Shown here: piece by piece, positions 32,728-42,837 of the stretch
How the letters are laid out: each line of letters begins with the position of its first letter
Position numbering within the stretch: position 1 is the first letter of the stretch
Source: an uncultured Erysipelotrichaceae bacterium
GTDB lineage: Bacteria > Bacillota_I > Bacilli_A > RFN20 > CAG-826
Assembly: GCA_902800355.1 (NCBI GenBank)
Contig: CADCEE010000007.1
Location: 1-62,020 of the forward strand
Direction of reading: 5' to 3'
Length of the DNA stretch: 62,020 nt
Program-made: the position numbers and the translations under genes
Notes under the pieces: model-generated
The model's input: only the letters and a program-made list of their open reading frames with translations
Databases searched by the model: none
What the model was told of the DNA's origin: nothing

Positions 32728-33918
32728 ATGGAATATGCACTATTATCTGTATTAATTGTAGTTTTTATTGTTTTGGTTGTTTTAACTATTTTCGTTATTA
32801 AATTATCCAAAAAGCCATCACAATTAGATGGGACAATTTCTGAAAAAGAATTAGGAATGTTGTCTCAACAAATTAAATCCTTAGAAGATGTTTTAAAGAA
32901 GGATATTGAAATCTCTCTTGCAAAAGAAATGCTACAAGTTAATGAAGCTAATAATCAAAAATTAGAGAGATTCCAGTCTAACATCATCGAACAGATGACA
33001 AAACGCTTTGAAGCAATAAATCTTCAACTCGGTGAAAAGATGAAAGAAATCAATCAAAAGGTTGAAGATAAATTGAAAGAAGGCTTCCAAGGAACTAGCG
33101 AAACAATGGCCCAAGTTAGAGAAAGACTTAAGGTTATCGATGAGGCTCAAAAGAATATGGAATCTCTTTCTAAAGACGTTGTTTCTTTAAGAAGTATCAT
33201 GGAAGGCAATCAAACTAGAGGAGCATATGGAGAATATCAACTCAATATGGTTCTCCATAATGTTTTTGGCGATACAGTAGGCTGTTATCAAGAACAATAC
33301 ACTATTAAGAAAGTAAAAGACGGAGATGATGTACGCGCTGATGCAGTTGTCTTTATGCCTGAACCTAATAAAATGATCTGTATTGATTCCAAATTCCCAT
33401 TCCAAGATTATGGAAGATTAATGAAGGAAGAGAATGAAGCGAATAAAGAAGAGTATAAAAGAATGTTTGCTGTGGCAGTGAAAAAACACATCACTGTTAT
33501 CAAAGATAAATATATTGTTGATGGTAAGACCGCTCCAGAAGCATTGATGTTTATTCCTAATGATGGGGTGTTTGCCTATATCCATCAAGAATTATTAGAT
33601 GTTGTGGATTATGCTAGAGAAAAAAGAGTAATTCTTACTTCCCCTAGTACGCTTCCTGCAATCCTAGTAACCATAAATATGGTTAGAATTGAAGCTGAGA
33701 GAGCAAAAAACGTCAAAGAAATATCTAAACAACTCGATGTTCTAGGGAAACAATTCAGTATGTTCTCCAATGAATGGGCGCAGCTATCTAGACAATTAGA
33801 TACCGCTACAAAAACTAGAGAAAGATTAGATACAAGAGTAAATCGTATCACCAATAAATTCGATGCGATATCCACTAATAGCGACGTGGAAGAAATCGAA
33901 GAAAAAGAGGCTGACTAA
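32728..33918 (+). CDS. rmuC: RmuC family DNA recombination protein
   Basis: A 396 aa protein. One N-terminal membrane helix (residues 4-26) is followed by a long coiled coil (about 35-165) and then the RmuC nuclease-like domain: RGAYGEYQLNMVLHNVFG, then ADAVVFMPEPNKMICIDSKFPFQDY with PD-(D/E)xK-like acidic and Lys residues, and VLGKQFSMFSNEW. RmuC limits recombination at short inverted repeats in E. coli. Its last codons form one arm of a bidirectional terminator shared with the gene at 33915. Confidence 0.92.
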   Translation: MEYALLSVLIVVFIVLVVLTIFVIKLSKKPSQLDGTISEKELGMLSQQIKSLEDVLKKDIEISLAKEMLQVNEANNQKLERFQSNIIEQMTKRFEAINLQLGEKMKEINQKVEDKLKEGFQGTSETMAQVRERLKVIDEAQKNMESLSKDVVSLRSIMEGNQTRGAYGEYQLNMVLHNVFGDTVGCYQEQYTIKKVKDGDDVRADAVVFMPEPNKMICIDSKFPFQDYGRLMKEENEANKEEYKRMFAVAVKKHITVIKDKYIVDGKTAPEALMFIPNDGVFAYIHQELLDVVDYAREKRVILTSPSTLPAILVTINMVRIEAERAKNVKEISKQLDVLGKQFSMFSNEWAQLSRQLDTATKTRERLDTRVNRITNKFDAISTNSDVEEIEEKEAD

Positions 33919-33930
33919 TCAGCCTCTTTC
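33904..33930. terminator. Bidirectional terminator overlapping two stop codons
   Basis: AAAGAGGCTGA and TCAGCCTCTTT form a perfect stem. Each arm encodes the C-terminal EAD-stop of one of the two convergent genes. Confidence 0.85.
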
Positions 33931-34103
33931 TTTTCTTCTTTATTACCTTTGGCTTTAAATATTAGCCAACGTCTTTTCATTTCTTTTTCGTTTTTTTCCG
34001 CAACCACTTTACCAGTAACTAAAACAGTGATGATTATTCCAACAATAATTAGGACGATAATTCCTACTGTTGCGCTTAGCAAAATGATTGTTCTTAGTTG
34101 CAT
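33915..34103 (-). CDS. Small single-pass membrane protein
   Basis: A 62 aa protein. One strong hydrophobic segment (residues 6-33: ILLSATVGIIVLIIVGIIIT) is followed by a highly charged cytoplasmic tail. No family is recognised. It lies 3 bp after the hydrogenase gene on the same strand, so it is probably in that operon, and its stop overlaps rmuC by 4 bp. Good hydrophobic/charged segregation argues for a real gene. Confidence 0.6.
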   Translation of the reverse strand: MQLRTIILLSATVGIIVLIIVGIIITVLVTGKVVAEKNEKEMKRRWLIFKAKGNKEEKKEAD

Positions 34104-34106
34104 AAT

Positions 34107-35537
34107 CTATTTATTTAATTTCTCTAATGAATCAACAATAGTCTGGCTTTTTGCCTCCATGCCATATTTATCAACGTCCGCTTTATTTCTCACTTCGTGA
34201 GTTAATGAACATGGTCCGCCAATACAACCACCTGGACACGCCATACCTTCAATAAAGTTATTATCTTTATTACCAGCCTTTACTTTAAGTAAAGCAAGAC
34301 GAATATTATCTAAACCATCCACTGCAAGAGGTCGATAGTCAAAGTCTAGTTCTCTTTCTTTTAAAGCTTCTCTAACTGCATCAGTAATGCCGTGGCTTCT
34401 AGCGAAGATTCTTCCAAAGTAAGATGCATTATCAAATGGTGATTCTTCTAGATTAGAAGGATTAATATCTCTAGCGTCAATTAAAGCCTGTAATTCTTCA
34501 AATGTTAAAGTTACATCAACATAAGGTTTAACAGATTCTAATTTTATCTCTTGCTTCTTAGAAATACATGGTCCAATAAAGACAATCCTAGATTGTGGGT
34601 AATGTTCTTTAATCCATTTAGCGATACTCGCCATTGGAGATAAATTAGAAGATATATGTTCCGCTAATGTAGGGAAATTCTTTTTGATATAGGAAACAAA
34701 TGTTGGACAGCAACTAGAAGTTAAAAATCCTTTTTCAGTCAACTCTTTAGCTTCGCTATAAGCAACCATATCCGCACCTAAAGCGGCTTCCACTATTTCT
34801 GAAAAACCTAATTCATGCATTGCAGAAGCAATTTGACCTAAGGTTGCATATTTAAATTGAGTAGAAATAGAAGGAGCGACAATGGCCACTGTTGGATATT
34901 TCTTACCAAAATCACTATCTTTAAAGATATCAATTACTTCTTTAATGTATGATTTATCCATAATAGCACCAAATGGACATTGAGAGACACAAGCGCCACA
35001 TTGGACACACTTTTCATCATCGATTTGTGCAGCATTATCTTCACCCATGCTAATAGCATGAACTTTACATGCTTGTTCACATGGTCTTAAGTAGTTTTGA
35101 ATAGCGTTATATTGACATGCTTTAGCGCACATTCCACAGTTAATACACTTTTCTTTATTAATATGAGCGGTATGAGTAATTTCATCAAAACTAATCGCAT
35201 CTTTATGACATGCCATTTGACATCTATGAGCGATACAGCCCCTACATCTATTAGTGACTTCATATCCCCCTAAAGGACATTCATCACAAGCAATTTTAAT
35301 AACTTCAACGATATTATTTATTTCTTTAGAACCACCTAAAGCTAATTTCATTCTTTCTAAAACAATTGCTCTTTCTTTATAAATGCAACACCTCATTGTT
35401 GGTTTTGGACCAGGAACAATTTTGTTTGGAATAGAATTATAATCTTCTAAAAGGGTGCCATTAAAATAAGATTTTGCAATCTCTTTAAGGACTTTGTGTT
35501 TAAGTTCTTGTACTCTTGTATCAAATATTGGATTCAT
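34107..35537 (-). CDS. Monomeric [FeFe] hydrogenase, group B-like
   Basis: A 476 aa protein. The N-terminal half has several Fe-S motifs, including CRGCIAHRCQMACHK, CINCGMCAKACQYNAI and CVQCGACVSQCPFGAI. The H-cluster domain follows with variant loops: L1 LTSSCCPTFV near residue 270, L2 FIGPCISKKQE near 321 and L3 EGMACPGGCIGGPC near 430. These replacements for the classic TSCCPxW and MPCxxKxxE motifs mark the group B type, whose H2 role (fermentative evolution or sensing) is less certain than group A. The hydEFG maturase genes are not in the window. Confidence 0.9.
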   Translation of the reverse strand: MNPIFDTRVQELKHKVLKEIAKSYFNGTLLEDYNSIPNKIVPGPKPTMRCCIYKERAIVLERMKLALGGSKEINNIVEVIKIACDECPLGGYEVTNRCRGCIAHRCQMACHKDAISFDEITHTAHINKEKCINCGMCAKACQYNAIQNYLRPCEQACKVHAISMGEDNAAQIDDEKCVQCGACVSQCPFGAIMDKSYIKEVIDIFKDSDFGKKYPTVAIVAPSISTQFKYATLGQIASAMHELGFSEIVEAALGADMVAYSEAKELTEKGFLTSSCCPTFVSYIKKNFPTLAEHISSNLSPMASIAKWIKEHYPQSRIVFIGPCISKKQEIKLESVKPYVDVTLTFEELQALIDARDINPSNLEESPFDNASYFGRIFARSHGITDAVREALKERELDFDYRPLAVDGLDNIRLALLKVKAGNKDNNFIEGMACPGGCIGGPCSLTHEVRNKADVDKYGMEAKSQTIVDSLEKLNK

Positions 35538-35575
35538 AACAATAGTATTCTATCTATATTGATAAAATATATCAA

Positions 35576-35599
35576 TAAAAGAAAAGACCTTTCGGTCTA
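35576..35599 (-). terminator. Terminator of the small membrane protein gene at 35612
   Basis: AGACC-GAAA-GGTCT followed on the minus strand by TTTCTTTTAT. Confidence 0.75.
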
Positions 35600-35611
35600 A
35601 TCTGTATTTAT

Positions 35612-35851
35612 TTAATCTTCTTTGAACCAGAAGATGCGGCTATTAAGGATGATCCAGACAAGATCTAAGACCCAACCGACTGTTCCAGCAGCGATAACCC
35701 AAAGGATACCGAGAACCATGTGAAGCCAGTTTTGTTTGCTAGCGGCTCTACCAATTCTATAAACAGCCCAAGTGATATCAAGGATCCAGATACATAAAAT
35801 AATTTTTACTAATCTGGAATGACCATCCATCCATTTAACATAGTTGTCCAT
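35612..35851 (-). CDS. Small membrane protein, two or three segments
   Basis: A 79 aa protein. Hydrophobic stretches are near residues 13-33 and 44-72 (MVLGILWVIAAGTVGWVLDL), with many Trp residues. The layout recalls TM2-type small membrane proteins, but the family is not certain. It has a good ribosome site (AAGGAG) and its own terminator, so a real monocistronic gene is likely. Confidence 0.65.
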   Translation of the reverse strand: MDNYVKWMDGHSRLVKIILCIWILDITWAVYRIGRAASKQNWLHMVLGILWVIAAGTVGWVLDLVWIILNSRIFWFKED

Positions 35852-35907
35852 CGTTAAACTCCTTTTTTCAACAAGATTAGTATAGTATTGTTTATAAACA
35901 ATTCAAC

Positions 35908-35938
35908 AAAAAAATCAGCGAAACCGCTGATTCTTTTT
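35908..35938 (-). terminator. Terminator of secG
   Basis: AATCAGCG-GTTT-CGCTGATT followed on the minus strand by a T-run. Confidence 0.85.
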
Positions 35939-35953
35939 TATGTAACCCTTATA

Positions 35954-36190
35954 TTAGGATGCGTAGATAATTTTAATAATTACAGCAACCAAGAAGAAGA
36001 TTGAAGCAATAATAAGAGTGAGAATAGAGATAACTTTTTCTGCTCCTCTTTCTTTAGTCTTAACAAAGACGTTAAGTCCACCACCAGTAATCGCTCCAGA
36101 AGCACCTTCAGATTTACCACCTTGAAGTAAGCATAAAACAATGATGATTACACTAGTAGCCATTAATACCCAGTCATACCATGCTAACAT
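35954..36190 (-). CDS. secG: Preprotein translocase subunit SecG
   Basis: A 78 aa protein with two membrane helices (residues 5-24 and 54-76) and the conserved cytoplasmic loop LLQGGKSEGASGAITGGG of SecG. It associates with SecYE to ease protein export by SecA. Alone here, with its own terminator; secA is at 42837-45293. Confidence 0.95.
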   Translation of the reverse strand: MLAWYDWVLMATSVIIIVLCLLQGGKSEGASGAITGGGLNVFVKTKERGAEKVISILTLIIASIFFLVAVIIKIIYAS

Positions 36191-36263
36191 ATTGTTTTTC
36201 TCCTTTTTGCTTTTGCCTATATAAGTTTATAGAATAGCAATAAACTATTCAAGATTTAATTTA

Positions 36264-38744
36264 CTAATTAATTTTGCTGATTGTAGGAGTGCCAAACTCA
36301 CTATACATAATAACGCTACCAGAGTAAGAGTAAATATTTGTATATGTATAGGAATATTCACCTACAGTAACTTTAAATGTACCAACAGCTTTTCCTGTTG
36401 ATGAGGTTGCATTTTTCATATTGCTTCCCACAATTAAAGAGCCACCGCCCATTCCTCCAGGGCCTCCGCCTCCACCACCTGGACCATGTCCTCCAGGAGC
36501 ATACCAAGGGCTAGATCCACCTGAGCCACTAGCTTCAATACCACCAACTACAACAAGAGTTCCACCATTTAATGTGACGTCGGTTGTGGTATCTAATGAC
36601 CACGCTCCTCCACCAGCAGGACCTCTAACAATTACAGTTCCACCAGTTTGAGTATATGTTCCGTTAGAGTCGATACCGTCAACATCTCCACTCGCTTTAA
36701 CAGTGACATCAAGTAAACCACCACTAACAGTAATTTTGCCATCGCTTGAGTTGGAGCTAGTTCCACTAGCATTTAAGCCGTCGTCAGTAGCAAAGACAAA
36801 AGTTTCTCCGCCGCTAATTTCTATATCAAATCCTTCGACTCCTTCAGTAGATTTTTTCACATTAACATATCCACCAGAAATCTTAGTTAATTCGTCAGCG
36901 TGAACTCCATCATCACCAGAAGAAACTTCTAATTTGCCTCCGGAAATAGTGACATTGCCTATTGCAGATTCTCCTGTTTCGTATGTGATTAAAGTGTTAT
37001 CAGAATATTTATTTCCGTGAATCGCATCATCATAAGCTTCAATATAAACTTCACCATTATTAATGTTTAAGTCATGGGTGCTCTTTAAACCTTTTTGAGA
37101 GTTTCCTGAATAAAAACTTGTAGTTACTCCATAATTAGAAGGTTTAAAGGATGATAGTGAACCAGTATACACTTCAACAATTGGAGAATATGTAACTGTA
37201 GGATCAGCCTCATCAACACTATTATCAATAACTAAATCATAAGCAGCGTCGATGGCGTCGCCATAAGATTGAATTTCTAACTCTCCACCTAAAATAGAGA
37301 TAGATCCTCTTTGATTACCTTTACTAGAAATGTCAGTAGATGATGTTTTAAGTCCATCGTTTCCACATTCAATTAAAACTTTTGGTGCTTCTTCAAAAGT
37401 AATAGAATCATTACCTTTTATTCCGTTATTAACAGCGTTAACCACTAAGCCAAGATTTTTAACAGTAACATCATCTTTAGCGTGCACCCCATTATTACTT
37501 AATGATTTAAGATATAATTGACCTTTACCTTTAAGTTTTAAATCTCCATCTTCAACATAAATTGCTCCACCATATTGATCATTTTCTTCATCAACTACAG
37601 AGGTAGAACGATTATCATAAATGTAATTTGCCTTGTTCTTTTTAGCAGATATCTCAATTTTGTCACAGCTAATAACATCAATAGGAGAAACTTTGCTATT
37701 AGAAATAGACACTTCATTTAAAGTAAATTCTACTTCTATTTCAGGAGCGTTAACTTGAATTTGTCCTTCGCTTAATTTTCCCTTTAAAGTTAATGCAATT
37801 ACGCCTTTATCAGTTTTTTCTTGAGTATCGTCTACTAAATAAACACCATTAACTGGAGTGATAGCTTCTCCACTAGTGTCATTAATAATTGAGAAATCCT
37901 CAGAAATTGTATCTTCTGGAATATCTACTCCACTAGTACCACCAGATTCAGCTTCAACAATTGTAACCTTATATGTAACAATAAAATCTTTATAAGTAAC
38001 TGTGATAGTAACTTCTCCAGTACTAGAAGAATCAAATCCAGAAATATTAGCATAATCAGAAATATCATGCTCATTTCCATCTGTATCAACCGCGGTAACT
38101 TTAGGTCTAATAAAGGAATCACCAACTTCAAATTCAGTGACTTCCTCTTCAACTTTTATTTCATTTATCGTATAGGAGGCCGCTTCTTTTACTTCATAAG
38201 AGTATGATGTAGAAAAGCTTCCGCTACTAATTGTAACGAGTTTGCTTTCAGCTACTTCACTAGAAGAGAACCCGCTAACTTCGTATTCATCTTCACTTAG
38301 TTCAACTTTACTTCCATCATCATAGATAGCGTAAACTTTACCACCACCAAGAGAAAATTCTTCTCCGACTTCGAAACTAGTTTTTTGTCCTTCAACGCTA
38401 ATAGAGGCGACCTCATTAACTAAAGTAATTTCGTATGAAACTGTAAAACTATAATATTGAATAACTATTGTTTGCTTCCCAACTTTATATGAACTAAATC
38501 CGGTAACTCTACAATAGGCAGTAACATCATATGTTTCACCAGCCATATCAGTGGCAATAATTGTAGGAAGGGCAAAACTATCTCCATAGTGATATGTAGT
38601 TTTCTTATCACCTTGAATTTCAATTTTTACTATCTCACTTGTTGGTTCACCTTGACTTGGTGATTTTCCTCCACAAGAAGTTGCCATACCTAAAATTAGA
38701 GGGATAGACAAAACTGGAAACAAAAATCCTTTACGCTTTTTCAT
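36264..38744 (-). CDS. Lipoprotein with three Ig-like repeats and DUF4353 domain
   Basis: An 826 aa lipoprotein. The signal peptide ends in the lipobox MATSC (Cys near residue 24). Three bacterial Ig-like repeats of the group 3 type follow, each with a variant of FEVGDSFIRPKVTAVDTDG and ISGFDSSSTGEV (residues about 40-265). The rest is a long beta-helical region typical of DUF4353 (carbohydrate-binding domain-containing) proteins: GGAIYVEDGDLKLKGKGQL, NNGVHAKDDVTV, GNDGLKTSS, ISGGYVNVKKSTEGVEGFD. A Gly-rich patch (GGHGPGGGGGGPGGMGGGS) lies near the end. It is probably displayed on the cell surface and binds glycan; the ligand is unknown. Confidence 0.85.
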   Translation of the reverse strand: MKKRKGFLFPVLSIPLILGMATSCGGKSPSQGEPTSEIVKIEIQGDKKTTYHYGDSFALPTIIATDMAGETYDVTAYCRVTGFSSYKVGKQTIVIQYYSFTVSYEITLVNEVASISVEGQKTSFEVGEEFSLGGGKVYAIYDDGSKVELSEDEYEVSGFSSSEVAESKLVTISSGSFSTSYSYEVKEAASYTINEIKVEEEVTEFEVGDSFIRPKVTAVDTDGNEHDISDYANISGFDSSSTGEVTITVTYKDFIVTYKVTIVEAESGGTSGVDIPEDTISEDFSIINDTSGEAITPVNGVYLVDDTQEKTDKGVIALTLKGKLSEGQIQVNAPEIEVEFTLNEVSISNSKVSPIDVISCDKIEISAKKNKANYIYDNRSTSVVDEENDQYGGAIYVEDGDLKLKGKGQLYLKSLSNNGVHAKDDVTVKNLGLVVNAVNNGIKGNDSITFEEAPKVLIECGNDGLKTSSTDISSKGNQRGSISILGGELEIQSYGDAIDAAYDLVIDNSVDEADPTVTYSPIVEVYTGSLSSFKPSNYGVTTSFYSGNSQKGLKSTHDLNINNGEVYIEAYDDAIHGNKYSDNTLITYETGESAIGNVTISGGKLEVSSGDDGVHADELTKISGGYVNVKKSTEGVEGFDIEISGGETFVFATDDGLNASGTSSNSSDGKITVSGGLLDVTVKASGDVDGIDSNGTYTQTGGTVIVRGPAGGGAWSLDTTTDVTLNGGTLVVVGGIEASGSGGSSPWYAPGGHGPGGGGGGPGGMGGGSLIVGSNMKNATSSTGKAVGTFKVTVGEYSYTYTNIYSYSGSVIMYSEFGTPTISKIN

Positions 38745-38824
38745 AAGTGTTCCTCCTAAGGAAACGAATATATCCTTGTGCGTATATATTACATAAATAA
38801 ATAATCTCGTGTAAGTGTTTTTTA

Positions 38825-40816
38825 CTAATTTATAGAAGATTTAAATTCTAAGATGACATCACGCAATTCTGCTGCACGTTCAAAATCATAGTTTTTAGCA
38901 GCTTCGCGCATTTGTTTTTCAAGTTCTTTAATACGTAGTTCAATTTCTTTTCTACTACCTTTTTTCGAAACTTTAATCATTTCAGAGATTTCATCATCAC
39001 TATTATGGATTGGTGGTCTAATCTCTTTAACAATGGTTCTAGGAATAATGCCATTTTCTTCATTATAAGCTTCTTGAATAGCTCGTCTACGATTGGTTTC
39101 ATCTATCGCTGCTTTCATAGAATCAGTCATATTATCCGCATACATAATGACTAAGCCGTTTTGGTTACGTGATGCTCTACCAATAACTTGAATTAAGCTT
39201 CTTGTACTTCTTAAGAAACCTTCTTTGTCGGCGTCTAAAATAGAAATTAAAGATACTTCAGGAATATCTAGACCTTCTCTAAGAAGATTAATACCTACTA
39301 AAACATCATATTTTCCTTTACGGAGTTGATAAATAATCTCACTTCTTTCAAGCGTTTTAGTTTCGTGATGTAAATAAACGACTTTAATACCTCTTTCTTT
39401 TAAATATTGAGTGAGGTCTTCCGCCATTTTCACTGTTAAAGTAACTAACATTACACGTTCATTACGCTCAGTTCTCTTCTTAATCTCAAAAAGAATATCA
39501 TCAATTTGGCCTCTAGTTGGTCTAACTTCAATATGAGGATCAAGTAAACCAGTAGGTCTAATAATTTGTTCAGCTATAGGGGCGTCAGTTTTATTTAATT
39601 CATAATCACCAGGAGTGGCGCTAGTACAAATCACTTGAGGAATGAGCTTTTCAAATTCTTCAAAATTTAATGGTCTATTATCTAAAGCACTTGGAAGTCT
39701 AAATCCATATTCCACAAGAGTCTCTTTACGGCTTCTATCTCCGTTATACATTCCCCTAATTTGAGGAAGGGAAACGTGTGATTCATCCACAAATAAGACA
39801 AAGTCTTCTGGAAAATAATCTAATAAACAAAATGGTCTTTGTCCTGGACTTCTTTTATCGATATGTCTTGAGTAATTTTCAATACCAGGGCACATACCAA
39901 ATTCTTCCATATTTTCAACATCTTGATTAGTTCTCATTTCTAATCTTTCAGCCTCAAGTAGTTTTCCGTTTTCTTTAAAATATGAAAGTCTATCTTTAAG
40001 TTCTTCCTTAATGGTTTTACAAGCTTCTTTGATTCTTTCTCTAGTGGAAGCGTGATCATAAGCAGGGAAAATTGGATAAGTGTGATAAGAATGTTTAATT
40101 TCTCCACTTAATAAATCAACTTCATAAATCTTTTCAATCTCATCGCCAAAAGTATCAATACGAATTACTGTATGATCTTCAGCATTAGCAGGAACAATTT
40201 CAATGACATCTCCTCTCACTCTAAATGATCCCGGAGGTGTATCTAAATTATTTCTTTTATATTGCGCGTCCACTAAGGATTTATAAAACTCATTTCTATT
40301 GATTTCTTCACCAACTCTAATTTCAAAAACCAACCTACGATATTCATCTGGATCAGTCAATCCATATATCGAGGCAACTGAGGCCACTACAATTGTGTCT
40401 CTTCTTTCTAAAATCGAGTTAATCGCGCTTGTTCTAAGCATTTCAATTTCATCATTCATCACCGCATTCTTATCGATATAAGTATCACTTTTAGGAATGT
40501 AAGCTTCTGGTTGATAAAAATCGAAATTAGAAACGAAATATTCAACTCTATTATGTGGAAATAATTCTTTAAATTCTGAATATAGTTGTCCGGCTAAAGT
40601 TTTATTATGAACAAGTACTAAAGCAGGGCGCTGAACAGACTGGATAATATTAGCCATAGTAAAGGTCTTACCGGTACCAGTTGCACCTAGTAATACTTGT
40701 AGCTTCTTTTCTTCATTTAAACCCTTTACTAACTGGGCAATTGCGGCAGGCTGATCACCAGTCGGCTTAAAGTTAGAAACTATCTCAAATTTGTGTGAAT
40801 TGTCGATATTTTTCAC
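38825..40816 (-). CDS. uvrB: Excinuclease ABC subunit B
   Basis: A 663 aa protein of full length. Walker [15 protein letters not shown] is near residue 43, the beta-hairpin region [16 protein letters not shown] near 95, helicase motifs [20 protein letters not shown] and [25 protein letters not shown], and a C-terminal UVR domain ([13 protein letters not shown]). It scans DNA for damage with UvrA and loads UvrC. It is the last gene of the secA-prfB-yitT-uvrB operon. uvrA, often adjacent, is not in the window. Confidence 0.97.
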   Translation of the reverse strand: MKNIDNSHKFEIVSNFKPTGDQPAAIAQLVKGLNEEKKLQVLLGATGTGKTFTMANIIQSVQRPALVLVHNKTLAGQLYSEFKELFPHNRVEYFVSNFDFYQPEAYIPKSDTYIDKNAVMNDEIEMLRTSAINSILERRDTIVVASVASIYGLTDPDEYRRLVFEIRVGEEINRNEFYKSLVDAQYKRNNLDTPPGSFRVRGDVIEIVPANAEDHTVIRIDTFGDEIEKIYEVDLLSGEIKHSYHTYPIFPAYDHASTRERIKEACKTIKEELKDRLSYFKENGKLLEAERLEMRTNQDVENMEEFGMCPGIENYSRHIDKRSPGQRPFCLLDYFPEDFVLFVDESHVSLPQIRGMYNGDRSRKETLVEYGFRLPSALDNRPLNFEEFEKLIPQVICTSATPGDYELNKTDAPIAEQIIRPTGLLDPHIEVRPTRGQIDDILFEIKKRTERNERVMLVTLTVKMAEDLTQYLKERGIKVVYLHHETKTLERSEIIYQLRKGKYDVLVGINLLREGLDIPEVSLISILDADKEGFLRSTRSLIQVIGRASRNQNGLVIMYADNMTDSMKAAIDETNRRRAIQEAYNEENGIIPRTIVKEIRPPIHNSDDEISEMIKVSKKGSRKEIELRIKELEKQMREAAKNYDFERAAELRDVILEFKSSIN

Positions 40817-40825
40817 GCAAAACCC

Positions 40826-41740
40826 CTATTTTTTCGATTTATTAATCTTTTTAGAGTGCTTCTTGAACCCTTCTCCAAAGACAGCGTTTGTCTGTGTATA
40901 TGTTACAAAAGCTTTAGGATCAACTGAAGCAATATATCGTTTAATTTTTTCGTATTGTAATTTATCAAATACTACTCGAAGAATAACTCTTTCTTCACCT
41001 TTATATCCGCCTTCAGCACGAATAATTGTAGCACCTCTTTCAAGCTCATCTTGAGCGTATCTAGAAATCTCTTGCCACTTATCAGAAATGATATCAACTT
41101 GATATGCAGTTTGATTTTTAATATAGACAATTTCTATTAATACTGCCGTCATAAAGCTAGACAAAATACCACATAATGATGGAATCCATAATCGCATTGC
41201 GACCATACCAATAAGAATAATTACTCCATCGATCAAAAAGCCGGATAAAGATTCTTTAATTCCTGTATATTTTGATAATAAAATTTGTACTACATCAACT
41301 CCGCCACTGGATCCGCCGCCCAAGAATGTTAAAGCGACGCCTCCTCCAATAAACACACCACCAAAAATACCACATAAAATAAGGTTCCCTGCAAGTTGTT
41401 CACCTGCAAATGTCGTGGCTAGTTCATCAAAGAAAACAACTCTTTTAAATAAAAAGGTAAACCCAATATATAAAGCGGATGATAGAGCGGTTTTTAAAGC
41501 AAAATCTTTTCCTAAGAATATAAGACCAAGTAACCAGAAAAATACAGTTAGGCCTGCTACTAAATAATCATAGATTGCAAGATCCACAAAGTGCTGAATG
41601 ATAATAGCGATACCACTTATACCACCTGCAACAAGTTCAGCCTTGGTTAAGAAAATAACAGATCCAAACGCTAATAAGAAAGTCCCAAGAATAACTGCCA
41701 CATAGTTGGATACTTGTTTCAAAACTAATTTTTTATCCAT
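40826..41740 (-). CDS. yitT: YitT family membrane protein (DUF161 + DUF2179)
   Basis: A 304 aa protein from ATG 41740, preceded by GGAGG at 41751-41755; the upstream ATG at 41794 lies inside prfB. Five or six membrane helices (starting [18 protein letters not shown], with [15 protein letters not shown] between helices) form the DUF161 part. The C-terminal DUF2179 domain ([20 protein letters not shown]) is cytosolic. The family's function is unknown. The start overlaps the end of prfB by 8 bp. Confidence 0.9.
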   Translation of the reverse strand: MDKKLVLKQVSNYVAVILGTFLLAFGSVIFLTKAELVAGGISGIAIIIQHFVDLAIYDYLVAGLTVFFWLLGLIFLGKDFALKTALSSALYIGFTFLFKRVVFFDELATTFAGEQLAGNLILCGIFGGVFIGGGVALTFLGGGSSGGVDVVQILLSKYTGIKESLSGFLIDGVIILIGMVAMRLWIPSLCGILSSFMTAVLIEIVYIKNQTAYQVDIISDKWQEISRYAQDELERGATIIRAEGGYKGEERVILRVVFDKLQYEKIKRYIASVDPKAFVTYTQTNAVFGEGFKKHSKKINKSKK

Positions 41741-42837
41741 TTTTCTTTGCCTCCATCTGTAAATATGCATATAAGAAGTTATCAATCGCTCCATTCATAA
41801 CAGCTTCAACATCAACTTCTTCATAATTTGTTCGATTATCTTTCACTAATGTGTATGGACAGAAAACATAAGAGCGGATTTGACTTCCCCATTCGATATT
41901 TTTCTTTTCTCCAACAATGGAATTTAATTCATTATTTCTTTTTTCAACTTCTAGTAAATATAATTTGCTCTTCAACATCGCCATTGCTGTTTCTTTATTA
42001 GACAACTGACTTCTTTCAATTTGGCAAGAAACAACAATACCAGTAGGTAAGTGAGTAATTCTAACTGCGGTTTCAACTTTATTAACGTTTTGTCCACCAG
42101 CACCACCAGATCGATATGTATCAATTTTTAAATCCGATTCATTAATTTCAATATTAATTGAGTCATTTTGGAATTCAGGGATAACGTTAACGCTAGCAAA
42201 GCTAGTATGTCTTCTTTTGTTCGCATCAAAAGGAGAAATTCTTACTAATCTATGAACACCTTTTTCTCCTTTTAATAAGCCATAAGCGTGTTTACCATTA
42301 ATTTTAATAGTGACACTTTTTAGACCAGCTTCTTCTCCAGGTTCATAAGAGATAAGTTGCATCTTAAACTTGTGTGTTTCTGCATATAGCACATACATGC
42401 GGTAAAGCATATCCGCCCAGTCTTGAGCTTCCGTTCCGCCAGCACCAGGATGAATTTCTAATATCGCATTTAAGTTATCGAATTCACCATTAAACAAGCG
42501 ATCAACTTCAAATTCGGCAACTTCCTTTTTGAGTTCTTCAAAAGATTCACATATTGATTCATATAATGAATCATCTTCTAAGTCTAAAAGTTCTTCAATG
42601 TCTTTATAAGTTGAAGAAATTGATTTATAAGTTTCAAAAGTAGCACGACTTGAATTAAGTCGATTAATAATTTCTAAAGCACTGGTCCTGTCATTCCAAA
42701 AATCAGGGCTTTCGCTTTTATTAGTTAAATCTGTGATTTCGTTTTCTAATTTAGCGAGGTCAAAGAGAAGACCCGAGTTGACGGATTTTCTCGCCAACAG
42801 CACCAAGTTCTTGTTTAAAAGAAACTAGGTCTTTCAT
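41733..42837 (-). CDS. prfB: Peptide chain release factor 2, with programmed +1 frameshift
   Basis: The true start is ATG 42837, overlapping the secA stop (TAATG). The zero frame reads [20 protein letters not shown], then LGSSL, and hits TGA at 42760-42762 within CTT-TGA-C, the classic RF2 shift site. After a +1 slip, DLAKLENEI continues to the end at 41733, giving 367 aa. RF2 reads UGA and UAA. The GGQ motif ([13 protein letters not shown]) is near residue 247. The shift lets RF2 level control its own synthesis. The annotation will look 5'-truncated if the shift is ignored. Confidence 0.96.
42758..42770 (-). other. prfB: Programmed +1 frameshift site of prfB
   Basis: Minus-strand TCT-TCT-CTT-TGA-CCT, in which CTT TGA C is the known RF2 shift heptamer. 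The upstream Shine-Dalgarno-like element is weak (ACTCGGG). The in-frame TGA also shows that TGA is a stop codon in this genome. Confidence 0.93.

Noticed and set aside
34107-35537. [NiFe] hydrogenase as partner for HypA/HypB
   Set aside because: The L1, L2 and L3 Cys motifs are those of an [FeFe] enzyme; the paired CxxC nickel ligands of [NiFe] large subunits are absent.
36421-36651. Proline-rich 76-codon ORF on the plus strand
   Set aside because: It is the antisense shadow of the Gly-rich end of the large lipoprotein gene at 36264-38744.
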